Positions 6,881 to 13,422 of a stretch of 14,424 nucleotides of DNA are shown here, one piece after another. Under the pieces are notes generated by a model. That model searched no databases. It was given only the letters and a program-made list of their open reading frames with translations, and was not told the origin of the DNA. The stretch is from the NCBI GenBank assembly GCA_020848855.1, contig JADLHH010000048.1:1-14424 (forward strand), in the 5' to 3' direction. The translations under genes and the position numbers were made by a program. How positions within the stretch are numbered: the first letter of the stretch is position 1; each line of letters begins with the position of its first letter. The DNA comes from Anaerolineae bacterium (GTDB lineage: Bacteria; Chloroflexota; Anaerolineae; Aggregatilineales; Phototrophicaceae).

Positions 6881-7600
6881 TGCGCGCGCGGCAACTCCCA
6901 GAAGCTGCTCGCGCACTGCCCGATCTCGCAAAAGTAGCTCGCCAGAAATCTTCTGGACGATCTGCCCGGCAACCATGACGTGCAGATCGCCCGGCACGAG
7001 CGCGGTCGCAAAATGCAGGTTCTGCTCCACCAGCAAAATACTCATGCCCGTGTCAACGAGCTTGCGGCACATTTCTACCAAACCGTCCAGGATTACAGGC
7101 GCGAGTCCTTCGGAAGGTTCGTCCATGATCAACAGGATCGGGTTGATGACCAGTGCTCTGCCAATCGCCAGCATTTGCTGTTCACCGCCCGATAGCGACG
7201 CACCGCCGTTACGGGCGCGTTCCTTCAGGCGCGGGAACAGCTCGTATACGGTGTCCGGCGTCCACGTCGTGCCCGAGCCACGCCGTGCCGCCAGACGAAG
7301 ATGCTCGTCGACCGTCAGCGATGGGAAAATATCGCGTCCCTGCGGCGCATAGCCGATATGCTTGCTGGCGATCTGATAAGATTTGCGATTGGTAATGTCC
7401 TCACCACTCAGGCGAATAGCCCCCGACCGCACCGGCACAAGCCCCATGATCGCCTTGACGAGGGTCGATTTGCCCATCCCGTTGCGACCGATGATACCTG
7501 CGATTCCGCTGGTCAGCGTGAGTGTCGTCCCCTGAAGGATGTGACCGGAATCGTAGTAGACGTTGATGTTTTCGACCGAGAGCAGTGGCACGTCACTCAT
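6878..7600 (-). CDS. livF: Liv-type ABC transporter ATP-binding protein LivF
   Basis: A 240-residue ATPase subunit that works with LivG on the cytoplasmic face of the LivH-LivM channel. It shows Walker A GRNGMGKST (38-46), a Q-loop at Gln87 (YAPQGRDIFPSLTV), the signature LSGGEQQ (136-142), and Walker B ILLIMDEPSEGLAP with Asp160 and Glu161. As usual for LivF, the H-loop position reads VEQN (Gln193) rather than histidine. The length matches the family (about 235-240). ATG 7600 is chosen from the family N-terminus LLSVENINVYYDSGHIL and a GGGAG site upstream; in-frame codons further upstream belong to the end of livG. The start overlaps the natural livG end by 8 bases. Its stop codon begins the hairpin described at 6858-6880. 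Confidence 0.93.
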   Translation of the reverse strand: MSDVPLLSVENINVYYDSGHILQGTTLTLTSGIAGIIGRNGMGKSTLVKAIMGLVPVRSGAIRLSGEDITNRKSYQIASKHIGYAPQGRDIFPSLTVDEHLRLAARRGSGTTWTPDTVYELFPRLKERARNGGASLSGGEQQMLAIGRALVINPILLIMDEPSEGLAPVILDGLVEMCRKLVDTGMSILLVEQNLHFATALVPGDLHVMVAGQIVQKISGELLLRDRAVREQLLGVAARA

Positions 7601-8342
7601 GAGTGGATGCTCCCAGATAGACGCGCTGAACCTGTTCGTCAGCGACGATTTCGCGCGGTGTGCCGGTGGCGATAATCTGACCTTCGTGCAGCACAGCGAC
7701 GTACTCGGCAATGCTCAATGCGACATCCATGTCGTGCTAAATGAGCAGCAGCGTGATGCTTGCGCCCAGCGTCGTCAGCATAGTGCCGATGATCTTGCGT
7801 TCGTCAGGCGACAGACCAGCCGCTGGCTCGTCCAGCATGACGAAACGGGGATTGGACGCGACCGCCAGCCCGAATTCCAACTGACGCCGCTCACCGTGCG
7901 AAAGTTCACCGGCGTACACACCCATGCGTTCAGCCAAGCCAATGGTGCGCGCCAGTTCTTCGACGCGATCCATGCGCGCCGTATCTCCGTCAAACCGGCG
8001 TATCATCGCCAGATGACCCGTTTCGGGACCCAGAACCCCAAGAGACAGGTTCTGGGTCACGGTCAGGTTATTGAATAGTGCTGAGGTTTGATAGGTGCGG
8101 CGCAGACCGAGCTTTACCCGTTTGTGTACCGCCATGTGCGTGATGTCCGTGCCAAACAGCTCGATGTGTCCAGCCGTCGCTGGCAGATCACCCGCAATGA
8201 CGTTGAACAGGGTTGTTTTTCCGGCGCCGTTGGGTCCGATCAATGCCCACTTCTGCCCGTGCGCGATGTCAAGCTGAACATCGCGCACGGCAGTGAGACC
8301 ACCGAACCGCTTCGTGACGCCGCGCAGGGTCAGCGCGTTCAT
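7593..8342 (-). pseudogene. livG: LivG ATP-binding protein interrupted by in-frame TAG
   Basis: This is a full-length LivG-type ATPase frame (249 codons plus stop) with one internal amber codon. The first 201 residues carry Walker A GPNGAGKTT (36-44), Q-loop Gln85, signature LSHGE (147-151) and Walker B FVMLDEPAAGLS (Asp171, Glu172). Codon 202, at 7739-7737, is TAG where the family has the Glu of I-E-H-D. The next codons read HDMDVALSIAEYVAVLHEGQ and go on without any frame change to LGASTHE and a TGA at 7593, so one G-to-T change (GAG to TAG) explains it. Stopping there removes the H-loop histidine and the C-terminal segment, and leaves 136 untranslated bases before livF. A sequencing error, a recent mutation or readthrough are all possible. 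Confidence 0.9.
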
Positions 8343-8371
8343 GCAGTTCTGTCCGCTTTCTCAATGTGCTG

Positions 8372-9598
8372 TCAAGGGCAGTTCGGGAAGTCGCGGCTGT
8401 AGGGCGGCTGCGCCTCGTACTCCGCCGGATCGTCATTCCAGAACTGGCTGACCATCGGGTACACCGAAATGACCGAGTTGCGCCATTCGCCATTGATGTT
8501 CTTGACCTGGTTCAGGTAAATGTCGGTCATCACGTTATGATGGTCGTCGAAGTAGACATACGACGCCGGGGCGACGAACGACGTAGCTTGCAGCGCCTCA
8601 CGGTAGGCTGCCTGGTCCTCGACATTGCCATGCACGCGCTGGAGAGCCAGCAGCGCCCACTTGGTCGCACGATAGTAGTTCTCGACAAACAGCGACGGTG
8701 CTCGCCCGCGCAGTGCGCCAAAGCGCTCGTCCAGCGACTTGAACTCAGGGGTGGTCAGGTCGCCGGTCATGATCGACCCGGACACCACGCCATCCAGCAG
8801 TTCGCCCACCGAGGCGAGCTGAGCCGCGTCGATAGTCACAGTGCCGCCCAGGAACGGGATGTCGCCGAGCAGACCATACTCGTCCATCTGCGTGACGAAG
8901 TTGACCGCGTCCGTGCCGCCCAGAGCGACGTAGATCGCGTCGACATCCTGCGGGATTTGCGGGAAGATCGAGCTGTAATCGCTGGTTCCGATGGGAACCC
9001 AGAACTTCTGTGGCACGTGACCGCCAGCGGCGCAGAAGGTGTGCATGAAGCCGCCAACCTGCGCATACGGGAAGGCGTAGTCTTCAGCAATGGTCACGAC
9101 TGTTTCGTATCCGTTGGCATAAGCCCAGTCACCGAGCGGGAACATCGGCTGTGCGCCAGTGTAGGACGTGCGCCACACGTTCGGCTTGACGCCGCGCATG
9201 GTGATGTCTTCGGCAGCAGCACCGGCGACGATAATCGTCGTATCCGGCCACTCGTCCGCGTTGTTCTTGACTGCCTCGCCTGCGGAGCCGCTCAGCGGTC
9301 CCAGGACGATCTCGACGTTGTCACGATTGACGAGCGCGCGCGTCTTTTCGATGCTGGTGTTGGGGTCCGCCGCGTCGTCCTCAATATACAGTTCGATGGG
9401 GCGACCAGCAATCTGACCGCCGAATTCTTCAATTGCCAGGTTAACGCCGTCGACGCCGTCAGCGCCGAGTTGGGCGAAAGGACCCGTCAAGCTGGCGAGC
9501 ACGCCGATGCGAATCGGCTCAACTGCGTCCTGTGCTTGGATTGCGCCGGTGAAAAGAAGGAAGATGAGGAGAAGAGGAATATACCGGAACTTAGACAT
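8372..9598 (-). CDS. Liv-type periplasmic substrate-binding protein
   Basis: A 408-residue exported binding protein of the Peripla_BP_6 / Leu-Ile-Val family that delivers substrate to the LivHM channel. The N-terminus MSKFRYIPLLLIFLLFTGAI is a signal peptide, with likely cleavage after AIQA; no lipobox cysteine follows, so it is probably not a lipoprotein. The mature part starts with PIRIGVLASLTGPFAQLGAD, then GVNLAIEEFGG, and shows IEDDAADPN and the LGPLSGSAGEAV hinge motif typical of the family. ATG 9598 is preferred because the signal peptide begins there and AAGGA lies upstream; an ATG at 9646 would add 16 charged residues before it. The gene heads the transporter part of the operon, after gntR. 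Ligand identity cannot be deduced; amides, aromatic acids, urea and amino acids all occur in this family. Confidence 0.92.
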   Translation of the reverse strand: MSKFRYIPLLLIFLLFTGAIQAQDAVEPIRIGVLASLTGPFAQLGADGVDGVNLAIEEFGGQIAGRPIELYIEDDAADPNTSIEKTRALVNRDNVEIVLGPLSGSAGEAVKNNADEWPDTTIIVAGAAAEDITMRGVKPNVWRTSYTGAQPMFPLGDWAYANGYETVVTIAEDYAFPYAQVGGFMHTFCAAGGHVPQKFWVPIGTSDYSSIFPQIPQDVDAIYVALGGTDAVNFVTQMDEYGLLGDIPFLGGTVTIDAAQLASVGELLDGVVSGSIMTGDLTTPEFKSLDERFGALRGRAPSLFVENYYRATKWALLALQRVHGNVEDQAAYREALQATSFVAPASYVYFDDHHNVMTDIYLNQVKNINGEWRNSVISVYPMVSQFWNDDPAEYEAQPPYSRDFPNCP

Positions 9599-9618
9599 TT
9601 TTTCTCTATCCTTATGAC

Positions 9619-9669
9619 TCAGGCTACTGCGCTTAGCGTCGCGCATGGCTGTGATCGCGCCTTGCTCAT
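9619..9669 (-). CDS. Possible 16-residue leader peptide upstream of livK
   Basis: A short ORF, MSKARSQPCATLSAVA, is preceded by a near-ideal Shine-Dalgarno (GAAGGAGGGA, with its end adjoining the ATG at 9669). It ends in TGA 20 bases before the binding-protein start. The spacing from the GGAGG core to ATG is short (about 2-5 bases). It lacks the run of one amino acid expected of a classical attenuation leader. It may simply be a purine-rich stretch. Confidence 0.25.
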   Translation of the reverse strand: MSKARSQPCATLSAVA

Positions 9670-9727
9670 TCCCTCCTTCGCTTATTGGCGCTCCATCCCG
9701 CCTCGCTTTCGTTGATCACCTCGCCAG

Positions 9728-10468
9728 TTACGCTTCGCCAGAAATCCCTTGAAGTGATACGGCATATGGCTGCAAATCTGCCAGAAAAAGCCGGTCGCGT
9801 GCCGATTGGAGATGCTGCCGCATCAGGTCAGCCGCTCGCGCGGCGTCTCCATGAAGAATGGCATCTGCCATCTCAACGTGTTCCTGCGTGCCCGGAAGCA
9901 GCGATTCGGTGGAAATCAGAGGCACGACGCCATGAACACGCATCTGGAAATAAGCCTGCATCACCATCTTGCCAAGGAGCTGGTTCGGGCAGGCGTCGGC
10001 GATGATTTGATGCCACTGATGATCCGCCTGCGACCAGGCGGAGCGGTCTCGCTCGTGGGCAGCATCGATTAATCGCTGCGTGTATTCCTGCAGCCGCTCG
10101 CGGGATCGCTGATCAAGGGTGAGTGCGGCGCTGCGGCAGGCTTCCGGCTCCAGCAGCATCCGAACACCAAACCCATCGATGACCTGCTGTGGTGAGCGCG
10201 AGGCAATGACGACTGCCCGTCCGGGGATAACTTGCAGCATACTTTCCTGAGCCAGCCTCTGTATGGCGGCACGGAGGGGCGTGCGGCTAACGTTGAGCGC
10301 CTTTGACAGCCGGTGCTCCGAGAGCGGATCCCCAGCACAAATGTCCGTGTAGAGAATGGCATCCCGAAGGCAAGCGTAGGCAACCTCGCTGAGCTGTCGC
10401 GAATCGCTCGTGTAGTTGCGAATGTTCTTTTCGATGAAAGTCTGAATCTGGGATATTGAGTCGGACAT
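9728..10468 (-). CDS. GntR-family regulator, FadR/FCD subfamily
   Basis: A 246-residue ligand-responsive repressor or activator. Residues about 25-90 form the winged helix-turn-helix, with GDPLSEHRLSKALNVSRTPL then AIQRLAQESMLQVIPGRAVV. Residues about 98-225 are the all-helical FCD domain. Its expected metal- or carboxylate-binding set is visible as Asp149, His153, His197 and His219, so an acidic ligand is plausible from family knowledge. ATG 10468 fits the family length. An ATG at 10537 with GGAG upstream would add 23 residues (269 in total) and cannot be ruled out. The gene is the first of the same-strand cluster, 129 bases before the binding protein, so it probably controls this operon. 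The tandem repeats at 10579-10611 are its likely operator. Confidence 0.92.
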   Translation of the reverse strand: MSDSISQIQTFIEKNIRNYTSDSRQLSEVAYACLRDAILYTDICAGDPLSEHRLSKALNVSRTPLRAAIQRLAQESMLQVIPGRAVVIASRSPQQVIDGFGVRMLLEPEACRSAALTLDQRSRERLQEYTQRLIDAAHERDRSAWSQADHQWHQIIADACPNQLLGKMVMQAYFQMRVHGVVPLISTESLLPGTQEHVEMADAILHGDAARAADLMRQHLQSARDRLFLADLQPYAVSLQGISGEA

Positions 10469-10472
10469 AGGG

Positions 10473-10486
10473 CAACCTACAGGTTG
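10473..10486 (-). promoter_or_regulatory. Inverted repeat over the gntR ribosome binding site
   Basis: CAACCT and AGGTTG form a 6-bp perfect inverted repeat with a 2-base centre, four bases upstream of ATG 10468. The right arm contains the only purine-rich candidate Shine-Dalgarno (AGG). With a 2-base centre it cannot close fully as RNA, so a dyad protein site is at least as likely as a hairpin. If translation starts at 10537, this lies inside the coding sequence. Confidence 0.35.
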
Positions 10487-10578
10487 AGTGAATGTTAGTT
10501 GGAAGCCGGGCAGGATGAGGTACAGCTTTGTACCCATTCTTATGCTCCGGTGACAACCAGCATTGAGTTGTCAGGAAC

Positions 10579-10611
10579 GTGTATACCAACTGTATATCAA
10601 CTGGATACCAG
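10579..10611. promoter_or_regulatory. Three tandem 11-bp operator-like repeats
   Basis: On the plus strand, GTGTATACCAA, CTGTATATCAA and CTGGATACCAG follow one another with no spacer. On the minus strand each reads as a variant of (T/C)TGGTATAC(A/C)(G/C). The 11-bp period is one helical turn, so three protein units would sit on the same face. NanR, also an FCD-type GntR protein, is known to bind tandem GGTATA repeats, so I infer this is the binding site of the regulator encoded at 9728. It lies upstream of gntR and also upstream of the divergent BtpA-type fragment. Confidence 0.6.
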
Positions 10612-10894
10612 AATTTAGTGAACTTTGTCGGGGAATAACCATAACAGATGTCACTATCCAGAGTTAATGAGTATGCGAGATCGAGTGTTGCAATTCCGTA
10701 CGAAAGTACGCTAAGTACTACAAGTCGCCTTTCGGGTGATCGTACTGTATAAAAATCCAGTCTCTGAAAACACGCGAAAGGAAACCTGCCGTACACTGGA
10801 CACTCCACAGTTCATGAGGTGTGATTGTGTTCTGGTTTGCTCTCGTTCATCTGGTTTCCTTGGTGGTAGATCTCGTCACGAAAGGTAATAAGTC
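10612..10894. other. AT-rich divergent intergenic stretch
   Basis: This stretch separates the operator array from the BtpA-type ORF. It is clearly richer in A+T than the genes. A small hairpin CGTAC-GAAA-GTACG lies at 10697-10710, and TATAAA at 10748-10753 could be a -10 element without a good -35 partner. AAAGG at 10881-10885 is the ribosome binding site for the ORF starting at 10895. I recognise no gene here on either strand. Confidence 0.4.
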
Positions 10895-11250
10895 ATGGAT
10901 AAGACGGCTGTCCTGGATGAAAGCTTCCAGGTTCCGAAGCCGATCATCGGGATGGTACACCTGAGACCGTTGCCCGGTGCCCCGCTCTACGATCCCCGCC
11001 AGATGAACATGGAAGCGGTGATTGCAGTCGCCGTCGACTCCGGCGGCTTCGAGCTGTCGCGCTTCGTCGACGGGCTACAAATCGAGAACATCTGGGACTT
11101 CCCCTACTTAAAAAGCAGCGAAGTCGGGCACGAGACGACCGCGGCACTCGCCGTCGCCGCGCGTGAAGTCAAAAACGCGGTGCATGTGCCGATCGATATC
11201 AACTGCCACCTCAATGCCGGTATTCAGGCGCTTTCGGTGGCAGCGGCAGG
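10895..11250 (+). pseudogene. BtpA/SgcQ-family TIM-barrel protein, N-terminal fragment
   Basis: The first 118 or so residues match the BtpA/SgcQ family (PF03437), a TIM-barrel group named after a photosystem I biogenesis factor but mostly of unknown function. Landmarks are KPIIGMVHLRPLPGAPLYDP, VDGLQIENIWDFPYLKSSEV, HVPIDINCHLNAGIQALSVA. Normal members are about 260-280 residues. Here homology ends after ALSVAAAG, and the same frame runs 30 more meaningless codons through a permease fragment to a TAG at 11345-11347. The start ATG has AAAGG upstream and looks normal, so a recent 3' deletion is likely. Position opposite gntR suggests it once belonged to the same regulon. The barrel cannot close, so function is very unlikely. 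Confidence 0.8.
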
Positions 11251-11445
11251 CTGGGCATCGCGCGCGGCATCGCCCTCTACTGGACGGATGGTCGTCCCAT
11301 TTCCAACCTGCCTCGTGAATTCGAAATATTCGGCGCGGGCTATATAGGGCGTATCCCGGTATCCAGCATCATCGCCGTCACGGTGCTGCTGCTCGGCTAC
11401 CTGATCCTGCACCGCACGAAACATGGGACGTACATCATGGCGACC
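11251..11445 (+). pseudogene. Internal fragment of a ribose-type ABC permease
   Basis: In the frame one base before that of the BtpA piece, about 64 codons read LGIARGIALYWTDGRPISNL, then PREFEIFGAGYIGRIPVSSI and LLLGYLILHRTKHGTYIMAT. This is the central part of an RbsC/YjfF-type permease, including the ITDGRPI-like loop and the HRTxxGxYIxAxG motif that normally continues as GGN. Both ends are cut. There is no start or stop of its own. It sits between a BtpA N-terminus and an RbsB-like C-terminus in the same orientation, which points to sequential deletions in an old sugar-transport cluster. Confidence 0.75.
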
Positions 11446-11447
11446 GG

Positions 11448-12014
11448 ACTCGCCCTTCCAGCGGCGGTGAGGTCGTACAGCACCTCGACATCGACAACGC
11501 TTACGCCGGGCAGTTGGTCGCCGAGCAACTGGTCAAAGACCTGAACGATGCTGGTGAGGTGGCGATCCTCGAAGGCATCCCCGGCGCGCCGTCCGCGCAG
11601 GCACGGCAGCAAGGCTTCGTGACTGTGCTGGAGAGCTACCCCGACATCACCGTGGTCACCAGCCTGACGGCCAACTATGCCCGTGAAGAAGCGGCGCGCG
11701 TGATGGAAGACGTCCTGCAAGCCAACCCTGAACTTGACGCCGTCTATGGGCACAACGACGAGATGGCGCTGGGCGCAGTCCGCGCCATCGAAGCGGCGGG
11801 GCTGACCGGGCAGATTAAGGTCTACGGGATTGATGCCACCGATGATGCCCTGCAAGCCATCCGCGACGGACTGATGGTGGCAACCGTCAAGCAGCAGCCT
11901 GACCTGGAGATGGCGACCGCCGTCGAGTCCGCCGCGGCTATCCTGCGCGGCGAGTCGGTCGAACCCACCGTCATCATCCCGCTGGTCGCCGTCACGGCGG
12001 ACAACCTTAGGTAA
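11448..12014 (+). pseudogene. Ribose-type periplasmic binding protein, N-terminally truncated
   Basis: About 188 codons encode the C-terminal two thirds of a Peripla_BP_4 sugar-binding protein (RbsB-like). Visible parts are GGEVVQHLDIDNAYAGQLVA, EVAILEGIPGAPSAQARQQG, NPELDAVYGHNDEMALGAVR and YGIDATDDALQAIRDGLMVA with TVKQQP. These form the rest of lobe one, lobe two and several sugar-contacting positions (Asn-Asp, Asp of GID). The stop TAA is natural. No signal peptide or first strand-helix block is present; in-frame sequence upstream passes into the permease fragment. A TTG at 11514 could start a short product, but without a signal peptide it would not reach the periplasm. Confidence 0.82.
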
Positions 12015-12046
12015 CGATTGGGAAACGTGAACGAAGCGAGCTTCCC

Positions 12047-12082
12047 GTACGCCAGGCACATAAATCCGTGTGCCTGGCGTAC
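12047..12082. terminator. 14-bp perfect hairpin after the binding-protein remnant
   Basis: GTACGCCAGGCACA and TGTGCCTGGCGTAC pair perfectly around an 8-base loop, 32 bases past the TAA at 12014. It also lies 46 bases beyond the stop of the minus-strand DUF4242 remnant, so it sits between two convergent reading frames. No T-run follows on either strand, so it is not a canonical intrinsic terminator, but position and stability suit a bidirectional transcript end. A smaller hairpin (GGGAA/TTCCC arms) immediately precedes it at 12020-12046. Confidence 0.6.
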
Positions 12083-12127
12083 ACATTGCGCCGAATAATG
12101 CGTGATCGAATATCCAGCGGTATCGAG

Positions 12128-12300
12128 CTAGCTGCCTTCCGACACTTCGATAATTTCGTCTGCTAGCAGCTCGTGTGCCTCACGATGTACTGCTTCGGCG
12201 GCAGCTTTGTTCGGCGCTTCGATCAAGCAAAACGCACGCCCCATGTTCAAGTCGTACCAATATTTATGGAACCAGCGCAGACCCCGGCGAAACAGGCTTT
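12128..12300 (-). pseudogene. DUF4242 (SCO4226-like) protein, C-terminal fragment
   Basis: The minus strand reads LRWFHKYWYDLNMGRAFCLI, then EAPNKAAAEAVHREAHELLA and DEIIEVSEGS before a TAG at 12130-12128. The GRxFCLxEAP and AVHREAHxLxADEIIEV phrases are characteristic of the DUF4242 family, which includes the nickel-binding protein SCO4226 of Streptomyces. Members are about 80-90 residues. Here the first 30 or so residues are missing: upstream in frame there is unrelated sequence and then a TAA near 12402, with no ATG except the internal one in NMGR. I regard it as a 5'-truncated remnant. Confidence 0.65.
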
Positions 12301-12345
12301 GTGTCGCGCCTGACGGGAAGAGGGGAGCGAAGATGAAGAATAACC

Positions 12346-12522
12346 AATGGGCGTGAACCGGTGATGTGTGAAGCGTTCCAGAGGTCGCGTTGTGCCCTAT
12401 TTATCGGCGATGGCGGGCTATACTCAGCCGAAACCCACAAATTCCTGAAGTCCGCTCTTGAAGGTTTGTCTTCACATTTCCACGATGTGGTGCTGTCAAC
12501 GCCTGCACAGTCGTCTCCCTAG
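12346..12522 (+). CDS. Unrecognised 58-residue ORF
   Basis: From ATG 12346 to TAG 12522 the frame encodes 58 residues with a central stretch CALFIGDGGLYSAETHKFL. The phrase IGDGGLYSAE recalls a core strand of IS1634-type transposases (DSALYSxxN), so a transposase scrap is conceivable, but nothing before or after supports it. The ribosome binding site is poor (GATGAAG well upstream). It ends three bases before the stop of the convergent sugar permease. It may be a chance ORF. Confidence 0.25.
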   Translation, partial: NGREPVMCEAFQRSRCALFIGDGGLYSAETHKFLKSALEGLSSHFHDVVLSTPAQSSP

Positions 12523-12524
12523 AC

Positions 12525-13412
12525 TCAACCTTTTGTTGCGCCGCCCGTCAAGCCACTGATGTAGTAGCGTTGCAACAATAGGAACAGGATGATGCACGGC
12601 AGGATCGTCACCATCAAACCTGCTTGCAGGGCGCCCCAGTCAATTGCCCCATAGTAGCCACTGCGCACGCTTGTGAGCAGAATCGGCAGCGTAAAGCTTG
12701 TCTCTTTGGTCATGAATATGAGAGCAGCGAGGAATTCGTTCCACGAATTGAGAAAAGCGTAGATACCAACGGTGATCACACCCGGTCGTACGATGTTGAG
12801 CATGACCCGGTACAGCATGTTGAACGAGGTGCAGCCATCCAGCAGAGCTGCTTCTTCGATTTCACGCGGCACGGTGTCGAACGAGTTGCGCATGATGAAC
12901 ACACCAAACGGAAGCTGGAAGGTGATATAGACCAATGCCAGCCCGAACAGCGTGTTTTGCAGTCGAAGCCCCGTCAGAATAAGAAACAGCGGGATGAGAA
13001 TCGACTGAAATGGGATCATCAAGGTCATCCGGATCAGGACGAACAGCAGATTTTTGGCAGGAAAGTGGAAGCGTGAGAATCCGTAGCCAGCCAGCGTGCT
13101 GAGGATGGTCGAACCGATGACGGTCATCACGGCTGTGCCGACGCTGTTGCCAACATACGTCCATACGCCACGCCCGTAGTCGTTGAGCTTGACATAATTC
13201 CCGAAGTCGATCCGCGACGGCAAAAACGTTGGCGGCACGGCGGAAGCTTCAGACGGCGGCTTGACCGAACTGATCGCCGACCACACAATCGGGAACAGGA
13301 ACAGTATCGCCAGTACAATACACACAGCGTAAATGATCATGCGCCACACGTTCAAGCCGGAACGGTTGGTATGTGTTTCGCGGACGCTCGCAGTGCTCGT
13401 GACTGAAGTCAT
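12525..13412 (-). CDS. Carbohydrate ABC transporter permease (MalG/UgpE type)
   Basis: A 295-residue inner-membrane subunit of a CUT1-type sugar importer. It has six hydrophobic segments and the binding-protein-dependent permease signature at 185-210, EIEEAALLDGCTSFNMLYRV, whose EAA loop docks on the ATPase. The long periplasmic loop after segment one (PPSEASAVPPTFLPSRIDF, then NYVKL) is typical of the MalG-like partner. The length is usual for the family. ATG 13412 has AAGGGATAG upstream and lies 10 bases after the stop of the MalF-like gene, so the two are co-transcribed. No ATPase follows; CUT1 systems often share one MsmX-type ATPase encoded elsewhere. The substrate is unknown. Confidence 0.93.
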   Translation of the reverse strand: MTSVTSTASVRETHTNRSGLNVWRMIIYAVCIVLAILFLFPIVWSAISSVKPPSEASAVPPTFLPSRIDFGNYVKLNDYGRGVWTYVGNSVGTAVMTVIGSTILSTLAGYGFSRFHFPAKNLLFVLIRMTLMIPFQSILIPLFLILTGLRLQNTLFGLALVYITFQLPFGVFIMRNSFDTVPREIEEAALLDGCTSFNMLYRVMLNIVRPGVITVGIYAFLNSWNEFLAALIFMTKETSFTLPILLTSVRSGYYGAIDWGALQAGLMVTILPCIILFLLLQRYYISGLTGGATKG

Positions 13413-13422
13413 GCCTATCCCT

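Noticed and set aside
7737..7739. Pyrrolysine or other programmed recoding of the livG TAG
   Set aside because: The replaced residue is an ordinary conserved Glu beside the H-loop, where an unusual amino acid has no known role; mutation or sequence error is simpler. Kept only as a point to check.
8366..9715. A 449-codon open frame on the plus strand opposite the binding-protein gene
   Set aside because: It is the antisense of a clear Liv-type binding protein with signal peptide; the long frame follows from high-GC codon bias and its product resembles no family.
10697..10710. CGTAC-GAAA-GTACG mini hairpin in the divergent region
   Set aside because: A 5-bp stem is expected by chance at this scale and no T-run or gene boundary accompanies it.
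10287..10808. A 173-codon minus-strand frame overlapping the gntR N-terminus and the regulatory gap
   Set aside because: No family features, and it is out of frame with a well-supported GntR protein; half of it covers the AT-rich promoter stretch.
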